NCBI RefSeq assembly: GCF_003751225.1
Contig: NZ_RJKE01000001.1
Coordinates: 7,440,001 to 7,504,000 of the forward strand
Direction: 5' to 3'
DNA length: 64,000 bases
Source: Actinocorallia herbida
GTDB lineage: Bacteria; Actinomycetota; Actinomycetes; Streptosporangiales; Streptosporangiaceae
Made by a program: the position numbers and the translations under genes. Positions 27,968 through 37,699 of this stretch are shown in pieces. Under the pieces are notes generated by a model. It made no database searches, was not told the origin of the DNA, and worked only from the letters and a program-made list of their open reading frames with translations. Every line of letters starts with the position of its first letter. Position 1 is the stretch's first letter.

Positions 27968-29383
27968 TCAGTCCCTGACGAGGGACGCCACGCACTCGAC
28001 GTGGCTGGTCTGCGGGAACAGGTCGAAGGCGCGCAGGCTCTCCAGGGTCCAGCCGCGGGCCGAGAAGTACTTGAGGTCGCGGGCCAGCGTCGCAGGGTCG
28101 CACGACACGTAGGCGATCTTCCGGTTGGTGCGCCGCGCGATCTCGTCGACGACCTTCTCCCCGGCGCCCGCGCGCGGCGGGTCGAGCACGGTGATGTCGG
28201 CGCCGCGGACCCGCGAGCCGCCCCGGTGGCCCTGCGCGGCGCCGCGCTTGGGCTGCGCCTTGCCCGGCTTGGGCCTGACGGGCCCGGCGGACGCGCCGAA
28301 CTCGAGCGTCGGCAGGACCTCTTCGACCTTGCCCTGCTCGACGCTGACGTTCGTCAGGTCCTTGAGGTTGAACTTGGCGTCCCGCACCGCCTGGTTGCCG
28401 GTCTCGACCGCGACGACCAGGCCGTCGCGGCCGACCGCCTCGCCGAGGACCCCGGCGAACAGGCCGACGCCGCAGTACAGGTCGAGGGCGATCTCGCCCG
28501 GCCGGGGCTCCAGGACGTCCATGACCGCCTTGACCAGGGTGTCGGCGGCGGCGGGGTGGACCTGCCAGAAGCCGCTGCCGGTGACCTGCCAGAGGCGTCC
28601 CGCGGCCTCCTCGCGCACGAACGGCACGACGGGGCGGCGCGCGCCGGGCTGCGGGCGCTCCTGCTGGCGGAACTGCGGCCGCTCGGGCTTGACGACCCGG
28701 ACGGGCACGTCGAGCTGAGGCACCCGCACGGGGCGGCCGCGCTTGCCCTTGGGCTCGGAGATCACCACGAGGCGGTCGCCGGTCCCGGCCGACACCACGC
28801 CCTCGACGCCGGACGCGCCGGGCCACATGTGCCGTTCGATGCCGATCATCTCCACCCCGGGGTGCGCGATCAGGCAGCGGTCGATGTACTCGAGCTCGTG
28901 CGAGCGGTGCTTGCGCAGGCCCACGCCGCCGTCGGCGTCGACCGCGAACTGGACGCGGGTGCGCCAGCCGAGTCCGGGCGGCGCCGCGAGGGGCTCGCCG
29001 TCCTCGGTGTACAGGGCGGGGACCGCCACTTCCTCGACGTGGACGGGCCGGTCGATCCCCGCCAGCCGGCGGAGCTGCTCGGCGACGACCTCGCCCTTCA
29101 TCACGCGCTGCGCCGGCAGGGCCGCGTGCTGCCAGTCGCAGCCGCCGCACCGCCCGGGCCCCGCGTACTCGCACGGCGCCGTGACACGGTCGGGAGACGG
29201 CTTGATGATCTCCACCGCGTCGGCCCGCAGGAAGGTCTTGGTCTCCTCGGTCACCCTGGCCCGCACCAGCTCCCCGGGAAGGGCGTGCCGAACAAAAACG
29301 ACCTTCCCCTCATGCCGGGCGACACAGAAGCCACCATGGCCGACGTTGCCGACTTCGAGTTCGAGGAGATCCGTAGCAGTCAC
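27968..29383 (-). CDS. TrmA/RumA-type class I SAM-dependent RNA methyltransferase
   Basis: Methylates uridine at C5 in tRNA or rRNA. Residues 1-60 form a TRAM RNA-binding domain. Cys71, Cys79, Cys82 ([12 protein letters not shown]) and Cys170 are the likely [4Fe-4S] ligands of the RumA type. The SAM motif [11 protein letters not shown] is at about 292, and the catalytic Cys lies in [13 protein letters not shown]. Two basic low-complexity inserts (about 230-245 and 365-385) lengthen it to 471 residues. Start GTG with only a weak ribosome site. It corresponds in position to M. tuberculosis Rv2689c, next to the same APC permease. Confidence 0.9.
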   Translation of the reverse strand: MTATDLLELEVGNVGHGGFCVARHEGKVVFVRHALPGELVRARVTEETKTFLRADAVEIIKPSPDRVTAPCEYAGPGRCGGCDWQHAALPAQRVMKGEVVAEQLRRLAGIDRPVHVEEVAVPALYTEDGEPLAAPPGLGWRTRVQFAVDADGGVGLRKHRSHELEYIDRCLIAHPGVEMIGIERHMWPGASGVEGVVSAGTGDRLVVISEPKGKRGRPVRVPQLDVPVRVVKPERPQFRQQERPQPGARRPVVPFVREEAAGRLWQVTGSGFWQVHPAAADTLVKAVMDVLEPRPGEIALDLYCGVGLFAGVLGEAVGRDGLVVAVETGNQAVRDAKFNLKDLTNVSVEQGKVEEVLPTLEFGASAGPVRPKPGKAQPKRGAAQGHRGGSRVRGADITVLDPPRAGAGEKVVDEIARRTNRKIAYVSCDPATLARDLKYFSARGWTLESLRAFDLFPQTSHVECVASLVRD

Positions 29384-29402
29384 GTTCCGCGATTCTAGTG
29401 CG

Positions 29403-31400
29403 CTATTCCAGGTCCCCTCGCCGGACGGCGCCGGGGGCGGGGCGTTCGACGCGGCCCTTGAGGCGGTCGGAGGAGGCGAGTTGCCACGGGACGCTGGTGA
29501 CCATGACGCCCGGCTGGAAGAGGAGGCGGCCCTTGAGGCGCAGGGCGCTCTGGTTGTGGAGGATGTGCTCCCACCAGTGGCCGACGACGTATTCGGGGAT
29601 GTAGACGGCGACGACGTCGCGGGGGGATTTGCGGCGGACGTTCTTCACGTACTCCAGGACCGGGCGGGTGATCTCGCGGTAGGGCGAGTCGAGGACCTTG
29701 AGCGGGACGGGCAGGTCCAGGGCGTCCCACTCGTCGCGCAGCCGCTCGGCCTCGTCGGCGTCGACCGCGACGCTGACCGCCTCGAGGATCGACGGGCGGC
29801 TGGCCCTGGCGTAGGCGAGCGCGCGCAGGGTCGGCTTGTGGATCTTGGAGACGAGCACGATCGCGTGGGTGCGCGAGGGCAGCGTGGTCTCCGCGCCGTC
29901 CGGCTCCAGCTCTCGCGCGACCCTGTCGTAGTGCGCCCGGATGCCGCGCATGAGGATGAACAGCGCGGGCATCGCGATGCAGACGATCCAGGCCCCGTGC
30001 GAGAACTTGGTGATCAGCACGACCACCAGGACCGCGCCGGTGATGAGCAGGCCGACCGAGTTGATCATCCGCGAGGTCTTCATCTGGCGCCGGACCGTGC
30101 TGTCGGTCTCGGTCCGCAGCAGCCGGTTCCAGTGCCGGACCATGCCGGTCTGGCTGACGGTGAACGACACGAACACGCCGACGATGTAGAGCTGGATCAG
30201 CTTGGTGACGTCGGCCTCGAAGGCGTAGATCAGGATGATCGCCGCGCCCGCGAGCATGATGATCCCGTTGCTGAAGGCGAGCCGGTCGCCCCGGGTGTGC
30301 AACTGGCGGGGCAGATAACGGTTCTGGGCGAGCACCGAGGCCAGCACGGGGAAGCCGTTGTAGGCCGTGTTGGCGGCCAGGACCAGGATCAGCGCCGTCA
30401 TGACCGTCACGAAGACGTACATCGGCGGGAAGTTGCTGAAGACGGTCTCGGCGACCTGGGTGATCACGGTGTGCTGCTCACCCGAGACGTCCCGGCCGGT
30501 GGCCGGGTCGATCAGGTGGCTGCCGTGCAGCGGGTCGGCGTACTTGGCGTCGGTCACGTAGGCCAGGGCGGTCACCCCGGCGAACATGGTGGCGGCCACC
30601 ACGCCGAGCATGAGCAGTGTCGTCGCGGCGTTCTGGCCCTTGGGCTTGCGGAAGGCCGGGACGCCGTTGCTGATCGCCTCGACGCCGGTGAGCGCGGCGC
30701 AGCCGGAGGCGAACGCGCGCAGCAGGAGAAAGATCATCGCGAGCCCGGCGATGTCCTCGCCCGTGCCGTGGACCTCCAGGTGGGCGGACTCGGACTCCAG
30801 GTCCGCACCGCCGGCCATCCGGATGAAACCCCACGCCATCATGCTGAAGATGCCGAACATGAACAGGTAGGTCGGGATCGCGAAGGCGATGCCGGACTCC
30901 TTGAGGCCCCGCAGGTTCAGCACGGTGAGCAGCACCACGAGGGTGACCGCGACGAGCACCCGGTGCTCGGCGATCAGCGGTGTGAAGGCCGAGAGATTGG
31001 AGACCGCCGAGGAGATCGACACCGCGACCGTCATGACGTAGTCGACGAGCAGCGCACTGGCGACGACCAGGCCCCAGTTCCCGCCGAGGTTGGTGGTGGC
31101 GACCTCGAAGTCGCCGCCACCACTGGTGTAGGTCCGGACGTTCTGCCGGTACGACGCCACGACGACGACCAGCAGCACGACCACCGCCAGGCCGATCCAG
31201 GGGGTGAAGGCGTACCCGGCGAGACCGGCGATCCCCAGGGTGATGAGGATCTCCTGCGGCGCGTAGGCCACGGAGGACAGTGCGTCGCTCGCGAAGACCG
31301 GCAAGGCGATGCGCTTGGGCAGAAGCTGATGGTGCGCCTGAGTGCTGCGCAGGGCACGCCCTAGCAAAACGCGCTTCAGGACGTCAGAGGCCTTGGACAC
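29403..31400 (-). CDS. APC family permease with long cytoplasmic C-terminal domain
   Basis: 665 residues: about twelve membrane helices up to residue about 450, then a cytoplasmic domain of about 200 residues (HAIVLVSKIHKPTLRALAYARASRPS, cut here as IVLVSKIHKPTLRAL, followed by AVDADEAERL) that looks like a universal-stress-protein-like fold. It matches the actinobacterial permease found beside ceoB/ceoC (Rv2690c in M. tuberculosis). It is annotated as an amino acid permease, but its constant pairing with TrkA-type proteins suggests a link to K+ or membrane potential. Start GTG at 31398-31400; upstream frame extension is antisense to trk genes and rejected. Confidence 0.88.
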   Translation of the reverse strand: MSKASDVLKRVLLGRALRSTQAHHQLLPKRIALPVFASDALSSVAYAPQEILITLGIAGLAGYAFTPWIGLAVVVLLVVVVASYRQNVRTYTSGGGDFEVATTNLGGNWGLVVASALLVDYVMTVAVSISSAVSNLSAFTPLIAEHRVLVAVTLVVLLTVLNLRGLKESGIAFAIPTYLFMFGIFSMMAWGFIRMAGGADLESESAHLEVHGTGEDIAGLAMIFLLLRAFASGCAALTGVEAISNGVPAFRKPKGQNAATTLLMLGVVAATMFAGVTALAYVTDAKYADPLHGSHLIDPATGRDVSGEQHTVITQVAETVFSNFPPMYVFVTVMTALILVLAANTAYNGFPVLASVLAQNRYLPRQLHTRGDRLAFSNGIIMLAGAAIILIYAFEADVTKLIQLYIVGVFVSFTVSQTGMVRHWNRLLRTETDSTVRRQMKTSRMINSVGLLITGAVLVVVLITKFSHGAWIVCIAMPALFILMRGIRAHYDRVARELEPDGAETTLPSRTHAIVLVSKIHKPTLRALAYARASRPSILEAVSVAVDADEAERLRDEWDALDLPVPLKVLDSPYREITRPVLEYVKNVRRKSPRDVVAVYIPEYVVGHWWEHILHNQSALRLKGRLLFQPGVMVTSVPWQLASSDRLKGRVERPAPGAVRRGDLE

Positions 31401-31583
31401 AGCAGGCCACTCTAACGGCCGTTGTCCAGGAGTTCCGTACGGCTCCCCCCGCCGGGAAGAACGACCGGTTTCCGCGTGGTCGCCAGACCGGTGCTTCCCG
31501 CGATCAGGGGGATACTGTCCCCTACAGCCTGCGCATCCAGCGCCTAGACCAGAGAAACGCCAGACCAAAGAACGGGACGGGTC

Positions 31584-32252
31584 GTGCATATCGTCATCAT
31601 GGGATGCGGCCGGGTCGGCTCGACCCTGGCCCATATCCTGGAGGACAAGGGGCACTCGGTCGCCATCATCGACCAGAACTCCGAGGCCTTCCGTCGGCTG
31701 CGCGGCGGTTTCAAGGGCCGCCGGGTGATCGGCATGGGGTTCGATCGTGACGTGCTCGTCGAGGCACAGATCGAGAAGGCGTCGGCGTTCGTGGCCGTGA
31801 GCAGCGGCGACAACTCCAACATCATCTCCGCCAGGGTCGCCCGCGAGACGTTCGGCGTCGAGAACGTCGTCGCCCGCATCTACGACTCCCGCCGTGCCGA
31901 GGTCTACCAGCGGCTCGGCATCCCGACCGTCGCCACGGTCCGCTGGACCGCCGAGCAGATGCTGCGGCGGCTCCTGCCGGACGGCGCGCTGCCGCTGTGG
32001 CGCGACCCGACCGGCGACGTCAAGCTCGCCGAGGTGCAGACCGACGTCGCGTGGATCGGCGCGCGCGTGGCCGACATGGAGCGGGCCGCCCCCGGCTGCC
32101 GGGTGGCGTTCCTCAACCGGATGGGCGAGGCCGTCGTGCCGACCGGCGACACCGTCGTGCAGGACGGCGACGTCGTCCATGTGATGGCGCGCGCCGCGGA
32201 CATGGACCAGATCACCGAGGCGCTGGCCAAACGGGTGCGGGAGGAAGACTGA
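31584..32252 (+). CDS. ceoB: TrkA family potassium uptake regulatory protein, CeoB type
   Basis: Cytoplasmic K+ channel/transporter gating subunit of 222 residues. The N-terminal RCK domain is a Rossmann fold with GCGRVGSTLA (7-16) and IIDQNSEAF binding NAD(H) or a nucleotide. The C-terminal TrkA-C domain (about 140-220) shows VPTGDTVVQDGDVVHVMA. GTG start. It is divergent from the APC permease and precedes a second TrkA protein by one base, the same order as M. tuberculosis Rv2691-Rv2692. Confidence 0.93.
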   Translation: MHIVIMGCGRVGSTLAHILEDKGHSVAIIDQNSEAFRRLRGGFKGRRVIGMGFDRDVLVEAQIEKASAFVAVSSGDNSNIISARVARETFGVENVVARIYDSRRAEVYQRLGIPTVATVRWTAEQMLRRLLPDGALPLWRDPTGDVKLAEVQTDVAWIGARVADMERAAPGCRVAFLNRMGEAVVPTGDTVVQDGDVVHVMARAADMDQITEALAKRVREED

Positions 32253-32253
32253 C

Positions 32254-32913
32254 ATGCGGGTGGCGATCGCCGGGGCCGGCGCGGTGGGCAGGTCCATCGC
32301 CCAGGAACTGCTGGAGAACGGGCACGAGGTCCTGCTCATCGACAAGGACCCCAAGGCCATCAAGGTCGAGATGGTGCCGCGCGCCGAGTGGCTGCTCGCC
32401 GACGCGTGCGAGATCTCCTCGCTGGACGACGCGGCGCTCGAGCGCTGCCAGGTGGTCGTGGCCTCCAGCGGCGACGACAAGGTGAACCTCGTGGTGTCGC
32501 TGCTGGCCAAGACCGAGTACGGGGTGCCGAGGGTGGTCGCGCGCATCAACCACCCGAAGAACGAGTGGCTGTTCAACGACTCGTGGGGCGTGGACGTCGC
32601 GGTGTCGACGCCGCGGCTGCTGAGCGCGCTGGTGGAGGAGGCGGTGAGCGTCGGCGACCTCGTGCGCCTGATGACGTTCCGCCAGGGCGACGCCAACCTC
32701 GTGGAGCTGACCCTGCCGGACGACGCGCCGCTCAACGGGCAGCGGGTCGGCTCGGTGCAGTGGCCGCGCGACACCGCGCTCGTGGCGATCCTGCGCGAGG
32801 GCCGGGTGCTGGTCCCCACTCCCGACGACACCCTGGAGGCGGGCGACGAACTGATGTTCGTGGCCAGCCAGGACGTCGAGGACGAGCTCGCGGACCTCCT
32901 CAGCTCGCGCTAG
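32254..32913 (+). CDS. ceoC: TrkA family potassium uptake regulatory protein, CeoC type
   Basis: 219 residues with an RCK domain starting GAGAVGRSIAQELLENGHEV, LLIDKDPKAI as the ribose-binding acidic strand, and a TrkA-C domain ending GDELMFVASQDVEDELADLL. It starts one base after the stop of the preceding trkA gene, so the pair probably forms a hetero-oligomeric ring. No TrkH/TrkG membrane subunit is next to it; the divergent permease may be the partner. Followed by a strong shared terminator. Confidence 0.93.
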   Translation: MRVAIAGAGAVGRSIAQELLENGHEVLLIDKDPKAIKVEMVPRAEWLLADACEISSLDDAALERCQVVVASSGDDKVNLVVSLLAKTEYGVPRVVARINHPKNEWLFNDSWGVDVAVSTPRLLSALVEEAVSVGDLVRLMTFRQGDANLVELTLPDDAPLNGQRVGSVQWPRDTALVAILREGRVLVPTPDDTLEAGDELMFVASQDVEDELADLLSSR

Positions 32914-32936
32914 GCCGGGCCGCGGGACAGGACGAC

Positions 32937-32969
32937 GGAGCCCCGGCGCGCGTCGCGCGCCGGGGCTCC
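32937..32969. terminator. Bidirectional terminator between ceoC and the CbiX-like gene
   Basis: A perfect 16-base inverted repeat separated by a single base lies between two convergent genes, 24 bases after ceoC. Confidence 0.8.
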
Positions 32970-33012
32970 CGTCTGTCCGCGCGCCCTCAGGCCGGGCGCG
33001 CGAGTCAGGCCG

Positions 33013-33786
33013 TCACTCGCCGGTGTAGATGGCCTCGAGCGCCTCGACGTAGCGCAGGACCGCGAGCTGCGCCACCGAGGAGTGCCCGCCGAGCGGCGCG
33101 GCGGGTTCGGCGGCCGCGGCTTCGGCGGCCTTGGCCAGCTCGTCGGCGGCGGCCTCGAACACGAACGGGGAGAACGCGATCCGCTGGGCGCCGTTGGCGC
33201 GCAGCGCGCCGGCGGCCGCGGCCAGCGCCGCGGGGTCCTCGATGGGCGCGGCGACGACGGGCACCGCGAGCCGGGAGGCGAGCAGCACCGAGGTGATCTC
33301 GGCGCTCTCGTCGGCGGCGCGGCAGCCGAGGACGACGCCGTCGGCGGCGGTCACCATGCTCATCATGCGGATGCGGTCGGCGCGGGCGAGGCCGGCCTCG
33401 GCGAGCCGCAGGTGCAGCGCCTCGGCGAGCAGCGGGTGCGGGCCGAGCGATTCGGAGACCAGCACGGGCAGTGCGGACAGGCCCTGGCGCAGCGCGGTCT
33501 CGAAGGAGCGGTCGGGGCCGAGCAGCAGCGGCACCACCACGGCGGCGGGGTCGCCCACCAGCTCGCCGAGGGTCTCGTCGGCGCCCGCGTGCACCGGGAT
33601 GCCGGGGTGGGCCGCCTCGATGAGGTCGGCCAGCTCGGACATGACCTCTGTCGACGCACCTGTCAGCACCACGGCGGGCGAGTCGGAGGGCAAGGTGAAG
33701 GAGCCGCCGCGGTGTCGTCCGCCGCGACGACCGGCACGGCGCCGGGTGGGCAACGAGTCGGGAGTCACATCGGGGAGTTCGGTCAC
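33013..33786 (-). CDS. CbiX/sirohydrochlorin chelatase-like protein
   Basis: 257 residues. After a basic tail (RRRAGRRGGRHRGG, residues 15-28) the protein resembles the CbiX/SirB chelatase fold: ADLIEAAHPGIPVHAG, VVPLLLGPDRSFETAL and IAFSPFVFE. In true chelatases a metal-binding His normally follows the first strand (SHGS/GHGS) and a second lies in the middle; the first is not evident here (VVLTGAST). Catalysis is therefore doubtful. No siroheme or cobalamin genes are nearby. GTG start. Confidence 0.65.
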   Translation of the reverse strand: MTELPDVTPDSLPTRRRAGRRGGRHRGGSFTLPSDSPAVVLTGASTEVMSELADLIEAAHPGIPVHAGADETLGELVGDPAAVVVPLLLGPDRSFETALRQGLSALPVLVSESLGPHPLLAEALHLRLAEAGLARADRIRMMSMVTAADGVVLGCRAADESAEITSVLLASRLAVPVVAAPIEDPAALAAAAGALRANGAQRIAFSPFVFEAAADELAKAAEAAAAEPAAPLGGHSSVAQLAVLRYVEALEAIYTGE

Positions 33787-33929
33787 GGGGCAAGGGTAGT
33801 CCCGTAACGTGCTGACTTTGTGCCATATGCACGGGGAAGCGCATTAGATCACCCCGTAGTAGGCTCCGGCGTACCCCCCAGCGCCGTACTTCGAACCACC
33901 CCGCCGGAACCCACGGAGGACTGCCGGGC

Positions 33930-36290
33930 ATGCGACGTTCCCGCAGCCAGCCGATCAGATCCGCGATCGTCTCGCTCATCGCCGTCCCCCTCACCACCCT
34001 CGTGCTGTTGTGGGCCTTCACCGCTTTCTCCTCGCTCGGCGACGGCATGCTGCTCGCCCGCGCGCAGTCGCTCGACGGCCAGGTCGTGCGCCCCACCCAG
34101 ACCCTCATCGCCGCGCTCCAGAACGAGCGGATGGCGTCGATGGCGGTCCTGGCGGGCGCGCAGGCCGGGGCGACCGACGACCTCGCGCTCCAGCGCCAGG
34201 CCGTCGACGACGCCCGCGCCGTCTTCGAGCACAACACCACCGACCAGGGGCTGCGCGACGGCATCGAGAGCGACATCCGCACCGCGCTCGACACCTTCTC
34301 GCGCGATCTCGGCGGCCTCGACCTGCTGCGCAGCGTCGTCGACGGGGGCGCCCAGCGCAGCCGGCCGCAGGTGCTCACCTCGTTCAGCACCTACATCGAC
34401 CACGGGTACGCGATCTACCGCTCGGTCTCGCCGCCCGACCTCGACATCGCCGCCGACGTGTCCACGCTGACGTCGCTCGGCATGGCCCGCGAGCAGCTCT
34501 CGCGGATGGACGCGGTGCTGGCCGGCCGGCTCGGCGGCGAGGTGAGCGCCTGGGACCGCAAGGAGGTGGCGCGGGCCGTCGGCGCGCGCGACCTGCTGTA
34601 CACCGACACCCTGTCCCGGCTGCGCCCGGCCGACCGCGACCGCTACACCGCGTTCCTCAACACCATCGAGTACCAGCGCCTCCAGCAGTTCGAGGACCGC
34701 ATCACCCGCGGCGGCGCCGCCGGGGCCGTCGGGCAGGTCGCCTGGGACGCCAACGCGGAGAAGGTCCAGAGCGGCCTGCTCGCGCTGGAGGAGCAGATGC
34801 TCGGCGGCATCACCTCGCGCGCCGAGAAGGTGGCCATCGGGGTCCTGCTGGAGATCGGCGTCGCGGGCGGCCTCGGCCTCGGCGCGATCGTCGTGTCGAT
34901 CGTCATCGCCTGGCGCGTCTCGCGGCGGCTCATCCGCGAGAGCCGCGCCCTCGCCGACACCGTCGGGGACTTCACCCGCGACCAGCTCCCGGTCATGGCC
35001 GAGCTGGTCCGCAACGGCCAGCGCGTCGACAGCGACCAGATCGAGCCCGGCGTGCAGTTCAGCGTCACCGAGATCGAGCGCATCTTCCGGTCGTTCACCT
35101 CCGCGCGCGCCGCGGTCCTGGAGGCCGCGCTGCACGAGGCCGCGACCATGGCCAACGTCCGCGAGGTGTTCGTCAACCTCGCCTCGCGCAACCAGGCGCT
35201 GCTGCACCGCCAGCTCTCGCTGCTGGACGAGATGGAGCGGGACGCCGACGACTCCGACCAGCTCGGCAGGCTGTTCCAGCTCGACCACCTGGCGACCCGC
35301 ATGCGGCGGCACGCCGAGGGCCTGGTCATCCTCGCCGGGAAGGCGCCCGGCCGAGGCTGGCGCTCGCCCGTCCCGCTCGTCGACGTCGTGCGCGGCGCCG
35401 CGTCGGAGGTCGAGGACTACACACGGGTGCGGGTGCTGCCCATGCCGCGCGTGGCGCTGGTCGGCCCCGCCGTGGCCGACACCATCCACCTGCTGGCCGA
35501 CCTCATCGAGAACGCCGTCCAGTACTCCCCGCCCGACACCGCCATCGAGGTCTCCGGCCAGGGCGTCGCGGCCGGGTACGTGCTGGAGATCGAGGACCGC
35601 GGGCTCGGCCTGCCGGCCGAGGTCATCGAGCAGCTCAACGAGCGGCTTTCCGCGCCGCCGGAGTTCACCCTGTCCGACACCGCGCGGCTCGGCCTGTTCG
35701 TCGTCGGCCGGCTCGCCAAGCGGCACGGGATCCGGGTGTCCCTGCGCGTCTCGCCCTACGGCGGCACCACCGCCGTGGTCTTCCTTCCGCGCGAGCTCCT
35801 CGCCCCCGACGTCCCGGAGGGCACGACCGTCGAGCCGTCGCCCGCGCTGCGCGCCGAGCGGGTGTTCGCCGCGGCGGGCGCCCAGGGCGCGGAGCCGCGG
35901 CCGGTCGCGGTCGTGCGCGAAGAGGTCCCGCCCGCCCTACCCGAGGACGCGGTGCCCGACCTGCCTGACGTGCCCGCCGAGCCGGCCGCCGAGGCCGACC
36001 CGAGCCTCGGGCTGCACCTCGACCTGCCCCGGCGGCGGCGCAAGAACCGGGGGGCGGAGCCCGCCGACCCGCCCGCCGAGCCCGCGGCTCCCGCCGACCT
36101 CGTCTCGACCTCCGCGGCGATGCCGCCCACCGGTGCGGCGGCCAACACGGCGGCGCCGGAGCCGCCGGAGCGGTCGCCCGATAACCTCCGGTTGCGGATG
36201 TCGGCCATGCAGCGCGGCTGGGAGCGCGGCCGGGTCGAGTCCGCCGAGTCCGGTGACGATCACCTTCAGCACTCCGAGGAGCACTCATGA
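33930..36290 (+). CDS. cvnA: Conservon sensor kinase-like protein CvnA
   Basis: Membrane sensor of the actinobacterial conservon. Helices at about 13-35 and 301-327 flank a large extracellular region (about 36-300) of the nitrate/nitrite-sensing type rich in helices. A HAMP-like linker, a dimerisation region (RNQALLHRQLSLLDEME) and a HATPase domain (about 515-620; N-box DLIENAVQYSP, G-box RGLGLP) follow. The C-terminal 150 residues are Pro/Ala-rich. The usual phospho-acceptor His is not in a standard H-box. GGAGG precedes the ATG. It overlaps cvnB by four bases. Confidence 0.93.
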   Translation: MRRSRSQPIRSAIVSLIAVPLTTLVLLWAFTAFSSLGDGMLLARAQSLDGQVVRPTQTLIAALQNERMASMAVLAGAQAGATDDLALQRQAVDDARAVFEHNTTDQGLRDGIESDIRTALDTFSRDLGGLDLLRSVVDGGAQRSRPQVLTSFSTYIDHGYAIYRSVSPPDLDIAADVSTLTSLGMAREQLSRMDAVLAGRLGGEVSAWDRKEVARAVGARDLLYTDTLSRLRPADRDRYTAFLNTIEYQRLQQFEDRITRGGAAGAVGQVAWDANAEKVQSGLLALEEQMLGGITSRAEKVAIGVLLEIGVAGGLGLGAIVVSIVIAWRVSRRLIRESRALADTVGDFTRDQLPVMAELVRNGQRVDSDQIEPGVQFSVTEIERIFRSFTSARAAVLEAALHEAATMANVREVFVNLASRNQALLHRQLSLLDEMERDADDSDQLGRLFQLDHLATRMRRHAEGLVILAGKAPGRGWRSPVPLVDVVRGAASEVEDYTRVRVLPMPRVALVGPAVADTIHLLADLIENAVQYSPPDTAIEVSGQGVAAGYVLEIEDRGLGLPAEVIEQLNERLSAPPEFTLSDTARLGLFVVGRLAKRHGIRVSLRVSPYGGTTAVVFLPRELLAPDVPEGTTVEPSPALRAERVFAAAGAQGAEPRPVAVVREEVPPALPEDAVPDLPDVPAEPAAEADPSLGLHLDLPRRRRKNRGAEPADPPAEPAAPADLVSTSAAMPPTGAAANTAAPEPPERSPDNLRLRMSAMQRGWERGRVESAESGDDHLQHSEEHS

Positions 36291-36685
36291 CCGAACCCGG
36301 CGATCTCAACTGGTTGCTCAACAACCTCGTCGACAGCGTCGCGCAGGTGAAGCAGGCGGTCGTCCTGTCGAGTGACGGACTCGTCGTGGGCGCCTCGCGG
36401 GGCCTGCAGCGCGACGACGCCGAGCACATGGCGGCGCTCGCGTCGGGCTTCCAGAGCCTCGCCCGCAGCACCGGCGAGCAGTTCAAGGGCGGCGCGGTCC
36501 GGCAGACCATCGTGGAGATGGACGAGGCGTTCCTCTTCGTCACCTCCGCCGGACAGGGCGCCTGCCTCGCCGTCCTCGCCGACGCCGCCGCCGACGTGGG
36601 CGTCATCGCCTACGAGATGGCGATGCTGGTCACGCGGGTCGGCCTGCATCTGTCGGCCAAGCCCCGGACGGTGAGTCTTCCGTGA
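36287..36685 (+). CDS. cvnB: Conservon roadblock/LC7 protein CvnB
   Basis: 132-residue roadblock/LC7 domain protein (WLLNNLVDSVAQVKQAVVLSSDGLVVGASRG, cut here as LLNNLVDSVAQVKQA). Such proteins act as activators or scaffolds for small GTPases. It overlaps cvnA by ATGA and cvnC by GTGA, so the four subunits are translated together. In Streptomyces, CvnA-D form a membrane complex compared to G-protein-coupled receptor systems. Confidence 0.95.
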   Translation: MTEPGDLNWLLNNLVDSVAQVKQAVVLSSDGLVVGASRGLQRDDAEHMAALASGFQSLARSTGEQFKGGAVRQTIVEMDEAFLFVTSAGQGACLAVLADAAADVGVIAYEMAMLVTRVGLHLSAKPRTVSLP

Positions 36686-37053
36686 CGGGGCACGAGTGGC
36701 TTGACGAGGAGGCCGGACCCATCGTCCGGGCCTTCTGGCTGACGGGTGGCCGGACCGAGTCCGGCAACCGGACCGATCTCGATCTCATGACACTCGTGGT
36801 GCGCACGACCGAACCGGTGTACGGTTCGCTCCTTCTGTCCCCTGAACACGAGGCGATTCTCCAGCTCGCCCATCAGCCGCTCACGGTCGCGGAACTGGCC
36901 TCGGCCCTTGACCTGGCCGTCGGTGTCGTGCGAGTACTGCTCGGCGATCTGCTGACCGACCGTCGGATCACGGTGCGCGCCCCCTCGGCCGTCAGCCGGA
37001 TCCCCACCACCAGAATCATCGAAGAGGTAATTCATGGACTCCAGGCCCTCTGA
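36682..37053 (+). CDS. cvnC: Conservon DUF742 protein CvnC
   Basis: 123-residue DUF742 protein. The segment VRAFWLTGGRT is the family hallmark, and a winged-helix-like part follows (HQPLTVAELASALDLAVGVVRVLLGDL). GTG start overlapping the cvnB stop by four bases. The end overlaps cvnD by 20 bases. It probably links the roadblock protein and the GTPase in the conservon complex. Confidence 0.93.
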   Translation: MTGHEWLDEEAGPIVRAFWLTGGRTESGNRTDLDLMTLVVRTTEPVYGSLLLSPEHEAILQLAHQPLTVAELASALDLAVGVVRVLLGDLLTDRRITVRAPSAVSRIPTTRIIEEVIHGLQAL

Positions 37054-37603
37054 GGCCGAGCTCGCCGTCAAGATCCTGGTGGCGGGAGGGTTCGGCGCCG
37101 GGAAGACCACGATGGTCGCCTCGGTGAGCGAGATGCGCCCGCTGCGCACGGAGGAGCAGCTCACCGAGCGCAGCATCGGCGTCGACGACCTCGACGGTGT
37201 GGAGCGGAAGACCACCACCACGGTGGCGATGGACTTCGGCCGGATCACCCTGCGGACCGGACTGGTGCTCTACCTGTTCGGCACGCCGGGCCAGGACCGG
37301 TTCTGGTTCATGTGGGACGAGCTGGCCGAAGGCGCCCTCGGCGCGGTCGTGCTGGTCGACACCCGCCGCCTCGCCGACTGCTTCGCCTCGATCGACTACT
37401 TCGAGCGGCGCGGCCTGCCGTTCATCATCGCGGTGAACACCTTCGACGGCGCCAAGCCCTACACCGCCGACGACATCCGGATCGCCCTCGACCTCGACCC
37501 GGAGATCCCGGTCGTCAGCTGCGACGCGCGCTCACGCGAGTCGACCCGCCAGACGCTCATCAGCCTGATGGGCCATGTCATGACGGCGATGGCCCGCCGC
37601 TAG
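37034..37603 (+). CDS. cvnD: Conservon small GTPase CvnD
   Basis: 189-residue Ras/MglA-like GTP-binding protein. The P-loop is GGFGAGKTT (residues 17-25), the switch II segment LFGTPGQDRFWFMWDEL, and the specificity loop VNTFDGAK, in which NTFD replaces NKxD as in other conservon GTPases. The final SCDAR loop is the G5 element. GAGGTAATTC precedes the ATG inside cvnC. It ends the four-gene conservon; no cytochrome P450 gene (cvnE) follows. Confidence 0.95.
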   Translation: MDSRPSEAELAVKILVAGGFGAGKTTMVASVSEMRPLRTEEQLTERSIGVDDLDGVERKTTTTVAMDFGRITLRTGLVLYLFGTPGQDRFWFMWDELAEGALGAVVLVDTRRLADCFASIDYFERRGLPFIIAVNTFDGAKPYTADDIRIALDLDPEIPVVSCDARSRESTRQTLISLMGHVMTAMARR

Positions 37604-37622
37604 GGAGATTTCCCCCTGACCT

Positions 37623-37647
37623 GAACGGCCGCCGAGGGCGGCCGTTC
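37623..37647 (+). terminator. Terminator after the conservon
   Basis: A perfect 11-base stem with a GAG loop begins 20 bases past the cvnD stop. Confidence 0.8.
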
Positions 37648-37660
37648 GCCATTTCGGCGC

Positions 37661-37693
37661 GCCCCCAAGGCGGCTTCCGGCCGCCCCGGGGGC
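37661..37693 (-). terminator. Hairpin after the DUF3159 gene
   Basis: GCCCCC/GGGGGC and GGCGG/CCGCC form a two-part stem 7 bases beyond the DUF3159 stop, back to back with the conservon terminator. Confidence 0.55.
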
Positions 37694-37699
37694 TCAGCG

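Noticed and set aside
31401-32831. Upstream extension of the APC permease
   Set aside because: It would be read antisense through ceoB and ceoC; the GTG at 31400 gives the normal N-terminus.
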